Shown here: positions 1 to 5,618 of the stretch, piece by piece
How positions within the stretch are numbered: the stretch's first letter is position 1
Layout of the letters: each line of letters starts with the position of its first letter
Source: Actinomycetota bacterium
GTDB lineage: Bacteria > Actinomycetota > Thermoleophilia > Gaiellales > Gaiellaceae
NCBI GenBank assembly: GCA_013812265.1
Contig: JACCTQ010000196.1
Span: 1 to 18,086 of the forward strand
Length of the DNA stretch: 18,086 nt
Reading direction: 5' to 3'
Made by a program: the position numbers and the translations under genes
The notes under the pieces: generated by a model
The model's input: the letters and a program-made list of their open reading frames with translations, nothing else
What the model was told of the DNA's origin: nothing
Database searches by the model: none

Positions 1-175
1 CCTCACGCTCGAACGGCTCTGCCCAAAAGCGCTGCGGCCGGCCTGACACTCCCGCAGGCGGTGTTGCTCCTGCAGCCCCTCCTGCGCTGTTGGGACGGCC
101 ACTGCCGCACCTGCTCACAAGCAATCGCCCTCCACCAGCTCCTCCTGTTTCCACGCCGTGAGTGACAAAGTCCTA
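1..175. other. Left-edge stretch with no recognised gene
   Basis: No protein family is recognisable here. Several frames stay open through the first 110-160 bases on both strands, as expected for GC-rich DNA, so an open frame is weak evidence. One minus-strand frame from a GTG near 118 runs off the left edge and ends in a W- and F-containing stretch (RFWAEPFERE). This could be the start of a gene lying mostly outside the window, but there is no well-spaced ribosome binding site and no recognisable motif, so no coding call is made. Confidence 0.3.
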
Positions 176-344
176 CTAGATGGTTGATCGGAAATTCCCA
201 CGGGCCGGATGGCGGCCTCGACACGGCGCCGGAACGTCGCCCTCGCCCTTGACAAGGCATCCTGCCTTGCCCGCGGGCGAGTGCGGCGTCCGGCTTGGTC
301 GCTGCCGTCCCCGACGGCGTGCCAATTTCCGATCAACCATCCAG
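176..344. repeat. Full-length imperfect palindrome, MITE-like element A
   Basis: An 18-bp perfect inverted repeat bounds this element: GATGGTTGATCGGAAATT at 179-196 and its exact complement at 324-341. After one mismatch, two further outer bases pair on each side (176-177 with 343-344). Inner segments also pair: CTCGCCC (242-248) with GGGCGAG (275-281), GCCGGA (about 229-234) with TCCGGC (about 289-294), and CAAGGCA (253-259) with TGCCTTG (263-269), which closes around a 3-nt loop. The whole block can fold as one long hairpin centred near 260. It lies 40 nt downstream of the UDP-sugar pyrophosphorylase stop. I see no coding capacity and no convincing target-site duplication. A non-autonomous transposon derivative or REP-like hairpin is likely by inference. 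Confidence 0.7.
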
Positions 345-380
345 GGCCGACGCTAGCGGCGCGCGGCGCGCCGAAACGTG

Positions 381-1850
381 TCAACTCAGTAACAGTGGCC
401 GGTCTGCGACCAGACCGGGCTGCACCCTGTCGCGCAGGTCTTCTGCGTCCAGCGCGTAAAGCGGGCTGATCTCGATGGGGAAGGCGGGCAGGCCATCCGC
501 ACGGCGGACTACGGTCACCCCGCCTTCCTCCAGCCAGCCCGCGTAGAGGTCACTGAGGCGAGCGCGCACGGTTTCCGGTGACTCCGACCCGGTCGCGTTC
601 TTCAGCGGCTCGAACTCGAGCCGGCGATCTGCCTCTACGATCGCGTAGCGACGCGCGAGGCGGAGCGAGTCGAAGATGAACTTCTCGAACTTCACGGCGT
701 TCGGCTCGTTGGGCTTCACCACGTTCCCGTCGTCGGCCAGATACGTCACTTTCTTGAGCGCGCGGTGATATGGGAGGTCCGCTCCACCTTCCACGAGCCG
801 CCGCACGAAGCCGAGCTCGAACACGTGTGTCGCGATGCTCCCAGCAGAGAGCGCAAGCCGGCCGTCGGGGCGGCGGCGCTCCGCGAGCTCCGGAGGCAGG
901 TCCGAGTACTCGATCACGTCGGGGCGCCCGTCCACAGTCACGACGACACCGACCCTCTCATCCGGACGCTGCTTCTCTATCACCTTGAACGACACGTCGG
1001 CGCCCGCCTCACGGTGCCGGCCGAGAAACGCGGGGTCCGCGATCTGCGTGAGTGGATTGTCCACCTGGAAATAGAAGAGCGTCGTCGTTCCCGCCCGCTC
1101 CATCTCGTCCAGGTAGCTGGGCGACCCGTCGGGGCGGGGAGCGGCGAGTGCCGCGAGTGCGCCGCCATGGCCGTCAGGGCTGAGCGCCAAGCAACTCTTC
1201 CCCGCCAGCAGCACCCTGCCGCTCCCGCGATCGACGGCGGGCATCTGTCCTTGCGGGAACAGGCGGACGTGCTCGAGACCGAAGTTCTCGTGGGCCTCCC
1301 AGAAGGCTGCTGTGGCCGCATGGTTGTCCGGGCTCGTCATGACGTACAGGGGGACGGCGTGCCCGTGCCGACGACCGATCGACTGCACTTTCTCGGCGTG
1401 CACCTGGAAGAGCGACCGATCGGAGACGGGCCCGATCGGGAAGGCGCCCTTCGGGCCGTCGAAGCCCAGGCGAGTGCCCTGGCCACCCGCGACGATGACG
1501 ACGGCCACCTCCCCCGCGGAGAGCATGTCGGCGCCAGTGGCCGCCGCCCGTCCGCGCTCCGCGCGATCGGCGTCCGTCGTCGGGAGGCGGCTGACCTCGA
1601 TGGGCTCGATGTGATCCGGCTCGATGCTCGTCACGACCTCGTGCCGAACCAGAGTCTCGATCAGGTCGTCGAGCTCACCGAAGTCGATGCCTTCGATCTG
1701 CCTCGCGAGCCGCCCCCGGCCTTGTTCCCCGAGTTCGTCCCACCACCGCAGGAGGTGCTCCTGCCTGTGGCGTGCCAGCCCCTCAGCGAGGCCAGGCTCC
1801 GTCTCGAGACGGGTTCCCAACCCGGCCGAGACCCCCGTTTCCGAGCTCAC
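381..1850 (-). CDS. UAP1/AGX1-type UDP-N-acetylhexosamine (UDP-sugar) pyrophosphorylase
   Basis: The 489-residue protein transfers a uridylyl group from UTP to a sugar 1-phosphate, giving UDP-sugar and pyrophosphate in the cytosol. The nucleotide-binding loop AGGQGTRLGFDGPKG is at about residues 121-135. Later segments match the eukaryotic UDP-GlcNAc pyrophosphorylase pattern: YFQVDNPL, ADPAFLGRHREAGADVSFKV, VIEYSDLPPELA, NAVKFEKFIFDSL, FEPLKNATGSESPETVRARL and FPIEISPLYAL. The start is a GTG whose bases overlap the TGA of mtnA (GTGA), so translation is probably coupled. The family is certain, but the natural sugar (GlcNAc-1-P, GalNAc-1-P or glucose-1-P) cannot be read from sequence. Most bacteria make UDP-GlcNAc with GlmU, so this enzyme may serve a dedicated glycan. 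A supply role for the window's envelope-sugar genes is inference. Confidence 0.9.
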   Translation of the reverse strand: MSSETGVSAGLGTRLETEPGLAEGLARHRQEHLLRWWDELGEQGRGRLARQIEGIDFGELDDLIETLVRHEVVTSIEPDHIEPIEVSRLPTTDADRAERGRAAATGADMLSAGEVAVVIVAGGQGTRLGFDGPKGAFPIGPVSDRSLFQVHAEKVQSIGRRHGHAVPLYVMTSPDNHAATAAFWEAHENFGLEHVRLFPQGQMPAVDRGSGRVLLAGKSCLALSPDGHGGALAALAAPRPDGSPSYLDEMERAGTTTLFYFQVDNPLTQIADPAFLGRHREAGADVSFKVIEKQRPDERVGVVVTVDGRPDVIEYSDLPPELAERRRPDGRLALSAGSIATHVFELGFVRRLVEGGADLPYHRALKKVTYLADDGNVVKPNEPNAVKFEKFIFDSLRLARRYAIVEADRRLEFEPLKNATGSESPETVRARLSDLYAGWLEEGGVTVVRRADGLPAFPIEISPLYALDAEDLRDRVQPGLVADRPLLLS

Positions 1851-2806
1851 ACGCGGGCCGCCAGGGGCGAAAGCGAGACTTCATAGGGAGCGCGGTGCAC
1901 ACCTTCTTCGGTCACGATGGCCGTGATCAGCGCGGCGGGGGTGACGTCGAAGGCGGGGTTGCGCGCCTCGAAACGCGCGGTGACCTCCGCGCCCTCGCGT
2001 TCCTCAATCGGAATCTCGGCCCCCGTCAGCGTGTCTGCGTCAACGGTCGAAGTGGGTGCGACGATGTAGAAGGGGACGTCGTGTCTGTCGGCGAGCACGG
2101 CGAGCGAGTACGTGCCGATCTTGTTTGCTGTATCGCCGTTCGCTGCGATTCGGTCGGCGCCCGTGACGACGCAGTCGACGTCGCCGGTGGCGAGCATGTG
2201 ACCGGCGGCGGAGTCCGGTATCACGGCGTACGGTATGCCGTCGGCTTCGAGCTCCCATGCCGTCAAGCGCGCGCCCTGCAGCAGTGGGCGTGTCTCGTCG
2301 ACGAGCACGTGACGCAGAAGCCCGCGCGACCAGGCGGACCGGAGCGCCCCGACCGCGGTCCCGTACCCCCCGGTCGCGAGCCCCCCGGCGTTGCAATGCG
2401 TCAGCGCACGAGTGCCGGGCCGGAACAGATCAGCAGCGTGCTCGGCCATGCGGCAACAGCGCTCCACCTCTTCGCGGTGAAGCTCCCGCGCCCGTGCTGA
2501 AAGATCACCGTCCGCCAGCCGCATCCGATCCAACGCCCAGCGAAGGTTCACCGCGGTCGGGCGAGCCGACGCAAGCACCTCGTAGGCCGTCTCCAGGTCC
2601 CCCCCACACCGAGCAGCAAGCGCGTACCCGTAAGCAGCGGCAATCCCGATCGCGGGAGCCCCGCGAACGACCATGGTCCGAATAGCGTCGGCAACCTCAG
2701 TTGCAGATCGGCACGAGACCTCGACAACCTCATCGGGCAAGCGCCGCTGATCCAAAAAGACCGCGCGATCGCCTTCGAGCCGGAGTATCTGCTCGGGCTG
2801 CAACAC
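1847..2806 (-). CDS. mtnA: S-methyl-5-thioribose-1-phosphate isomerase
   Basis: This 319-residue enzyme converts methylthioribose-1-phosphate to methylthioribulose-1-phosphate in the methionine salvage pathway. Family motifs are clear: VRGAPAIGIAAAYGYALAA at about residues 47-65, the catalytic-cysteine segment HCNAGGLATGGYGTAVGA with C138, and the catalytic-aspartate segment VVTGADRIAANGDTANKIG with D218. Length is close to the family norm of about 340. The GTG start at 2806 has no Shine-Dalgarno, but TAGGGT lies exactly 7 nt upstream, which suggests a leaderless mRNA. The 3' end overlaps the following UDP-sugar pyrophosphorylase by GTGA. No other methionine salvage gene (mtnB, C, D, K or N) is visible here. 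MtnA shares its fold with eIF2B-like and ribose-1,5-bisphosphate isomerases, but the Cys and Asp motifs favour MtnA. Confidence 0.95.
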   Translation of the reverse strand: MLQPEQILRLEGDRAVFLDQRRLPDEVVEVSCRSATEVADAIRTMVVRGAPAIGIAAAYGYALAARCGGDLETAYEVLASARPTAVNLRWALDRMRLADGDLSARARELHREEVERCCRMAEHAADLFRPGTRALTHCNAGGLATGGYGTAVGALRSAWSRGLLRHVLVDETRPLLQGARLTAWELEADGIPYAVIPDSAAGHMLATGDVDCVVTGADRIAANGDTANKIGTYSLAVLADRHDVPFYIVAPTSTVDADTLTGAEIPIEEREGAEVTARFEARNPAFDVTPAALITAIVTEEGVHRAPYEVSLSPLAARV

Positions 2807-2810
2807 CCGC

Positions 2811-2823
2811 TAGACCCTACAGT
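2811..2823. promoter_or_regulatory. Divergent TAnnnT -10-like elements, leaderless mtnA promoter
   Basis: On the minus strand TAGGGT sits 7 nt before the mtnA GTG start, the spacing typical of leaderless actinobacterial transcripts. On the plus strand TACAGT (2818-2823) sits 8 nt before the GTG at 2832. Neither has a clear TTGACA-like -35 box. The minus-strand element is the more credible because it serves a certain gene that lacks a Shine-Dalgarno. Confidence 0.35.
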
Positions 2824-2977
2824 CCTGAGGCGTGAATCTCACCGACATTTCCGAGCGTTTGGCGGCAAACGCGCAAGTGCTTATCGAACACGCAACCGGC
2901 AGCGCGTCGTCTGCAACACGAGCGCTCACGCCGCGACCGCAAGCGGGCAGAACCCGCTTGGATGAGCGCAACAGCAG

Positions 2978-3134
2978 GGGGGTCAGGTCTTGCACTGCAA
3001 CAGCGACGACGCCCTCTCGGCAGGCGCCAACGTCAGCTCAGCCGAGCACAATCGTTTGGAATTCGCGTGCGTCGTCCCGATTTCTCCACAGTTCACAACA
3101 ACCGATTGATGTTGCAACGCAAGACCTGACCCCC
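2978..3134. repeat. Inverted-repeat element B with GGGGGTCAGGTCTTGC ends
   Basis: Two 25-nt arms, 2978-3002 and 3110-3134, are inverted copies differing at only 2 positions. Both begin GGGGGTCAGGTCTTGC and end TGCAACA, and each contains a small inner dyad (TTGCA-C-TGCAA in the left arm, TTGC-AAC-GCAA in the right). They enclose 107 bp with no recognisable coding. Ends of this GGGGTCAGGTCTTGC type are, to my recollection, common in bacterial genomes near REP-associated Y1 tyrosine transposases (RAYT, IS200-like); that link is from memory. No transposase is present here, so the element would be mobilised in trans or be a relic. No target-site duplication is evident. Confidence 0.7.
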
Positions 3135-3233
3135 TCGACAATCGCCTAGCGCAAGAGATCGGCCGCCGGAGCCGGGCCCCGCCCGGCGGGAGGCCACCAA
3201 AGGCCGATGGACCCGGGCGGCAAGAAGGGGGCG

Positions 3234-3263
3234 AACGGGGGAACCATGGGGTTCCCCCGTTTT
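3234..3263. terminator. Strong hairpin downstream of ahcY
   Basis: A 12-bp perfect stem (AACGGGGGAACC, loop ATGG, GGTTCCCCCGTT) starts 13 nt beyond the ahcY TAG. The clean T run (TTTT, 3260-3263) follows the stem on the plus strand. On the minus strand the trailing sequence is only TTCGCCCCCTTC. It probably ends or protects the ahcY transcript, but as an intrinsic terminator it is better oriented for plus-strand reading. Confidence 0.6.
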
Positions 3264-3274
3264 AGGTTTCCCCG

Positions 3275-4543
3275 CTATGTACCTTCGTCCCAGGACGCGA
3301 GATACTTGGCCTGCTCGTCCGTGAGCACGTCGATGACGACCCCCATCGTCTCGAGCTTGAGGCGAGCGATCTCCTCGTCGATCTCCTTGGGCACGTCGTA
3401 GACCTTGCGGTCGAGCCGCGCGGCGTTCTCAACCGCGTACTCCGCCGAGAGTGCCTGGTTCGCGAACGACATATCCATCACCTGCGCGGGGTGTCCCTCG
3501 GCCGCGGAAAGATTGACGAGCCGGCCGTCTGCGATCAGGTAGAGACGCCGGCCATCTTCGAGCCGGAACTCCTCGAGGAAGGGTCGCGCCGTCCGTGTCT
3601 CCGTCGCGAGCGCCCGGAGCGCCGGGATCTCGATCTCGACATTGAAATGACCGGTGTTCGCGAGAATAGCGCCGTCCTTCATCACCTGCATGTGCTCCCT
3701 CGCGATCACGGACTTGTCGCCGGTGGCAGTCACGAAGATGTCGCCCACCGCGGCAGCCTTCTCCATCGGCAGAACCTCGTAGCCGTCCATGACGGCCTCG
3801 AGGGCGCGCAGCGGGTCGACCTCGGTCACGATCACGTGCGCCCCCATGCCCTTGGCGCGCAGCGCGACTCCACGCCCGCACCAACCGTAACCGGCGACGA
3901 CGAAGCGGCGTCCCGCGAGGAGCACGTTCGTCGCGCGAATGATCCCGTCGATGGTCGACTGCCCGGTGCCGTACCGGTTGTCGAAGAGGTGCTTCGTGTT
4001 CGCCTCGTTCACCGCGATGACCGGGAACCCGAGCGCGCCGTCGCGCTCGAGCGCCTTCAGGCGGATCACACCCGTCGTCGTCTCCTCGGTGCCGGCGATG
4101 ATGTCGCCGAGCTGCTCCCGTCGGGCCGAGTGAAGAACGCCGATCACGTCCGCACCGTCGTCCATCGTCAGCTGCGGCTTGTGGTCGACGGCGGCCTCGA
4201 TGTGCTGGTAGTAGGTGTCGTTGTCCTCGCCCTTGATGGCGAAGACCGATATGCCGTACTCCTCGACCAGCGCGGCGGCCACGTCGTCCTGAGTCGAAAG
4301 CGGGTTCGAAGCGCAGAGGACGATGTCGGCGCCGCCTGCCTGGAGCGTGCGCATCAAATTCGCCGTCTCGCTGGTGACGTGAAGGCACGCCGAGATCCGG
4401 TAGCCGGCGAGGGGCTGCTCGCTCGCGAACCGCTCGCGGATCGCGCTGAGCACCGGCATCTGGCGATCAGCCCACTCGATCCTGCGGCGGCCCTCTTCGG
4501 CGAGAGCCAGGTCCTTGACGTCGAAGCGCTGGGTGGTTGCCAT
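3275..4543 (-). CDS. ahcY: S-adenosylhomocysteine hydrolase (adenosylhomocysteinase)
   Basis: This NAD-dependent cytosolic enzyme splits S-adenosylhomocysteine to adenosine and homocysteine, relieving inhibition of methyltransferases and feeding homocysteine to MetH. Visible signatures are LHVTSETANLMRTL (about 54-67), the substrate segments GTEETTTGV (151-159) and HLFDNRYGTGQS (185-196), and the dinucleotide-binding loop VVAGYGWCGRG (215-225). At 422 residues it is the short form, lacking the insertion of proteobacterial and eukaryotic enzymes. It ends in YLASWDEGT, not the Lys-Tyr tail of the long form, resembling archaeal and Thermotoga-type proteins. The ATG is preceded by GAGG at a good distance. 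A MerR-type gene lies 96 nt upstream on the same strand, and a hairpin follows the stop. The short subgroup includes enzymes that prefer S-inosylhomocysteine, so exact substrate preference is open. Confidence 0.96.
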   Translation of the reverse strand: MATTQRFDVKDLALAEEGRRRIEWADRQMPVLSAIRERFASEQPLAGYRISACLHVTSETANLMRTLQAGGADIVLCASNPLSTQDDVAAALVEEYGISVFAIKGEDNDTYYQHIEAAVDHKPQLTMDDGADVIGVLHSARREQLGDIIAGTEETTTGVIRLKALERDGALGFPVIAVNEANTKHLFDNRYGTGQSTIDGIIRATNVLLAGRRFVVAGYGWCGRGVALRAKGMGAHVIVTEVDPLRALEAVMDGYEVLPMEKAAAVGDIFVTATGDKSVIAREHMQVMKDGAILANTGHFNVEIEIPALRALATETRTARPFLEEFRLEDGRRLYLIADGRLVNLSAAEGHPAQVMDMSFANQALSAEYAVENAARLDRKVYDVPKEIDEEIARLKLETMGVVIDVLTDEQAKYLASWDEGT

Positions 4544-4574
4544 CGATCCTCTTTTCTCTTTTGCGTGGTTGCGG

Positions 4575-4608
4575 AGTGTATGGAACTTGGCTCGGAACGA
4601 AGCTTCGT
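4575..4608 (-). promoter_or_regulatory. Putative ahcY promoter with 12-bp palindrome
   Basis: TACACT (minus strand, 4580-4575) fits the TAnnnT -10 pattern and would give a leader of about 25 nt carrying the GAGG ribosome binding site. The perfect palindrome ACGAAGCTTCGT (4597-4608) lies where a -35 box would be, making it a candidate operator. No consensus -35 box is seen. The regulator is unknown; the adjacent MerR protein is the obvious candidate. Confidence 0.35.
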
Positions 4609-4639
4609 CGCCGATCGCGCCGGGCGGCGCGAGGGCAGG

Positions 4640-4987
4640 TCAAGCCGCGATCAGCCGCTCGTGCTTGCGCTGCTCCCACTCGACCCAGGCGGGCATGGCG
4701 GCGCGAGCTGCCGGTGCGTCACTCCCCGCGAGCCACGTGTCAACGGCAGCTCGCAATGGAGGCTCACGGCGCAGACGGGCGGCGAACGCCAGCTCCGAGA
4801 GCTCGACGCCGAACCGCCGTCGCAGCTCACGGAGAGAACGCAGCTGGTTGAGCTCGTGGAGGCCGTACAACCGGTATCCCCCCGAACCACGGCATGGCTC
4901 GACCAACGCCGTGCGCTCGAGATAACGAAGCATCCGCGCCGACCAGCCTGTCTGTGCGGCGGCCTCCCCGACCCTGAGCTTCTTCAT
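4640..4987 (-). CDS. MerR-family transcriptional regulator
   Basis: The 115-residue protein opens with a MerR-type winged helix-turn-helix: KLRVGEAAAQTGWSARMLRYLERTALV at about residues 3-29, then GGYRLYGLHELNQL and the helical RSLRELRRRFGVELSEL. The remainder is a short helical tail of about 45 residues (WVEWEQRKHERLIAA) with no effector domain and no conserved cysteines typical of metal-sensing MerR members. It lies 96 nt upstream of ahcY on the same strand, so autoregulation or control of ahcY is plausible by inference. The ATG lacks a Shine-Dalgarno, but TAAGGT sits 7 nt before it, consistent with leaderless transcription. The ligand and targets cannot be determined from sequence. Confidence 0.85.
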   Translation of the reverse strand: MKKLRVGEAAAQTGWSARMLRYLERTALVEPCRGSGGYRLYGLHELNQLRSLRELRRRFGVELSELAFAARLRREPPLRAAVDTWLAGSDAPAARAAMPAWVEWEQRKHERLIAA

Positions 4988-4993
4988 CGTGCC

Positions 4994-5013
4994 AACCTTA
5001 CCACGACTATGTC
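4994..5013 (-). promoter_or_regulatory. Putative merR promoter or operator
   Basis: On the minus strand TAAGGT (4999-4994) precedes the merR ATG by 7 nt, the leaderless arrangement. A TTGACA hexamer (5013-5008) lies upstream, but only 9 bp from TAAGGT. The two cannot be a standard -35/-10 pair, so TTGACA may be coincidental or part of an operator. Confidence 0.3.
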
Positions 5014-5052
5014 AATGTTGCTGAAAGTAGGTCTTCGCCGATTGACCGCTAA

Positions 5053-5214
5053 GAACTCGTTTCAGAATGACGCTTCGTCGTCGGGGTGCGCTGGGTGGCG
5101 TCAGGCAAGGACGCAGGGAGCGCGCATGTGCAGGCACATGTAAGCGACCGAGGACGCGGCATGGCGTCGTCCAGCGCGCCCCGACGGCACAAGGCTTCGT
5201 TTTGAAACGAGTTC
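5053..5214. repeat. MITE-like element C with TAA target duplication
   Basis: GAACTCGTTTCA at 5053-5064 and its exact complement at 5203-5214 form 12-bp perfect terminal inverted repeats. They are flanked on both sides by TAA (5050-5052 and 5215-5217), a clean 3-bp target duplication. Inside, CGTCGGGG-GCGCTGG-type segments at about 5078-5094 and 5169-5186 pair imperfectly, and CATGTG-CAGG-CACATG (5125-5140) closes the centre, so all 162 bp can fold as one hairpin. TNA duplications are typical of some IS5-family transposases, so a passenger of such an element is a reasonable inference. No transposase lies in the window. The insertion is exactly at the stop codon of the cupin gene. Confidence 0.8.
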
Positions 5215-5618
5215 TAAGAGGATTCGGCTCGCCCGTACTCGTCTTGGAGGCGGACCACGTCGTTGAGCTGCGGGGTCGATGCCTCCAGAACGATGGAGTC
5301 CTCGAGAGCTCGCCACCGGTGCACCATCCCCGGTTTGATCCGGTACGAGGCACCGGCCACGACAACCTCGCAGTCGCGCACGGCAGTGCCGGGCGCGCCG
5401 ATCTCGAGCTCGATACGCCCCTGCTGGACGTAGATGGTCTCGTCCTTCACCTTGTGGAACTGCAGGCTCAGCCGCTCGCCGGCCTTCACGAAGAGGATCT
5501 TTCCGCAGTAGTCGTCCGACAGAGCCCAGACAAGCTCGTAGCCCCAGGGCTTGTCCACCCGTTCCGGAGCGAACGCGTACACGTCGAGGCCGCTAAGGTT
5601 CGGCGAGGAGAGCGTCAC
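5214..5618 (-). CDS. Small cupin protein, mannose-6-phosphate isomerase type II-like
   Basis: The 134-residue single-domain cupin resembles the C-terminal cupin of phosphomannose isomerase/guanylyltransferase proteins. It has KPWGYELVWALSDDYCGKIL (about 23-42), the first metal-binding cupin motif LSLQFHKVKDETIYVQQGRIEL (Q53, H55, E60) and the second motif IKPGMVHRWRAL with H100. It may isomerise a sugar phosphate or bind a sugar nucleotide, but the substrate is not readable. Its GTG start overlaps the UDP-glucose dehydrogenase TGA (GTGA), so the two are translationally coupled and probably act in the same sugar pathway. The TAG stop falls on the junction with the MITE-like element. The empty site reconstructed from the flanks also reads TAG, so the protein is not altered by the insertion. 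Confidence 0.85.
   Translation of the reverse strand: MTLSSPNLSGLDVYAFAPERVDKPWGYELVWALSDDYCGKILFVKAGERLSLQFHKVKDETIYVQQGRIELEIGAPGTAVRDCEVVVAGASYRIKPGMVHRWRALEDSIVLEASTPQLNDVVRLQDEYGRAESS

Larger units (their letters stand above)
2807..3274. other. Intergenic region between ahcY and mtnA
   Basis: This 468-bp gap holds, from left to right: back-to-back TAnnnT promoter-like elements (2811-2823), an 8-bp hairpin at 2940-2960 (CAAGCGGG, loop CAGAA, CCCGCTTG), the inverted-repeat element at 2978-3134, a GC-rich hairpin at 3172-3186, and a strong hairpin at 3234-3261 behind ahcY. A plus-strand frame opens at GTG 2832 (VNLTDISERLAANAQVLIEH...) and runs through the repeat to 3149. Its first 45 codons could be a gene remnant, but the third-position GC (about 69 percent by my count) is not persuasive and I recognise no family, so it is not called as a gene. 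Confidence 0.6.

Noticed and set aside
115..384. Minus-strand open frame across element A
   Set aside because: It lies over the palindrome, has no family motif and is most likely an artefact of the repeat.
4544..4639. SAH riboswitch upstream of ahcY
   Set aside because: The 96-nt gap does not show the SAH aptamer core as I recall it, only a palindrome, a -10-like box and a ribosome binding site.
5214..5618. Idea that the MITE-like element truncated the cupin protein
   Set aside because: Removing the element and one TAA copy leaves TCT TAG C on the minus strand, so the stop codon exists without the insertion.
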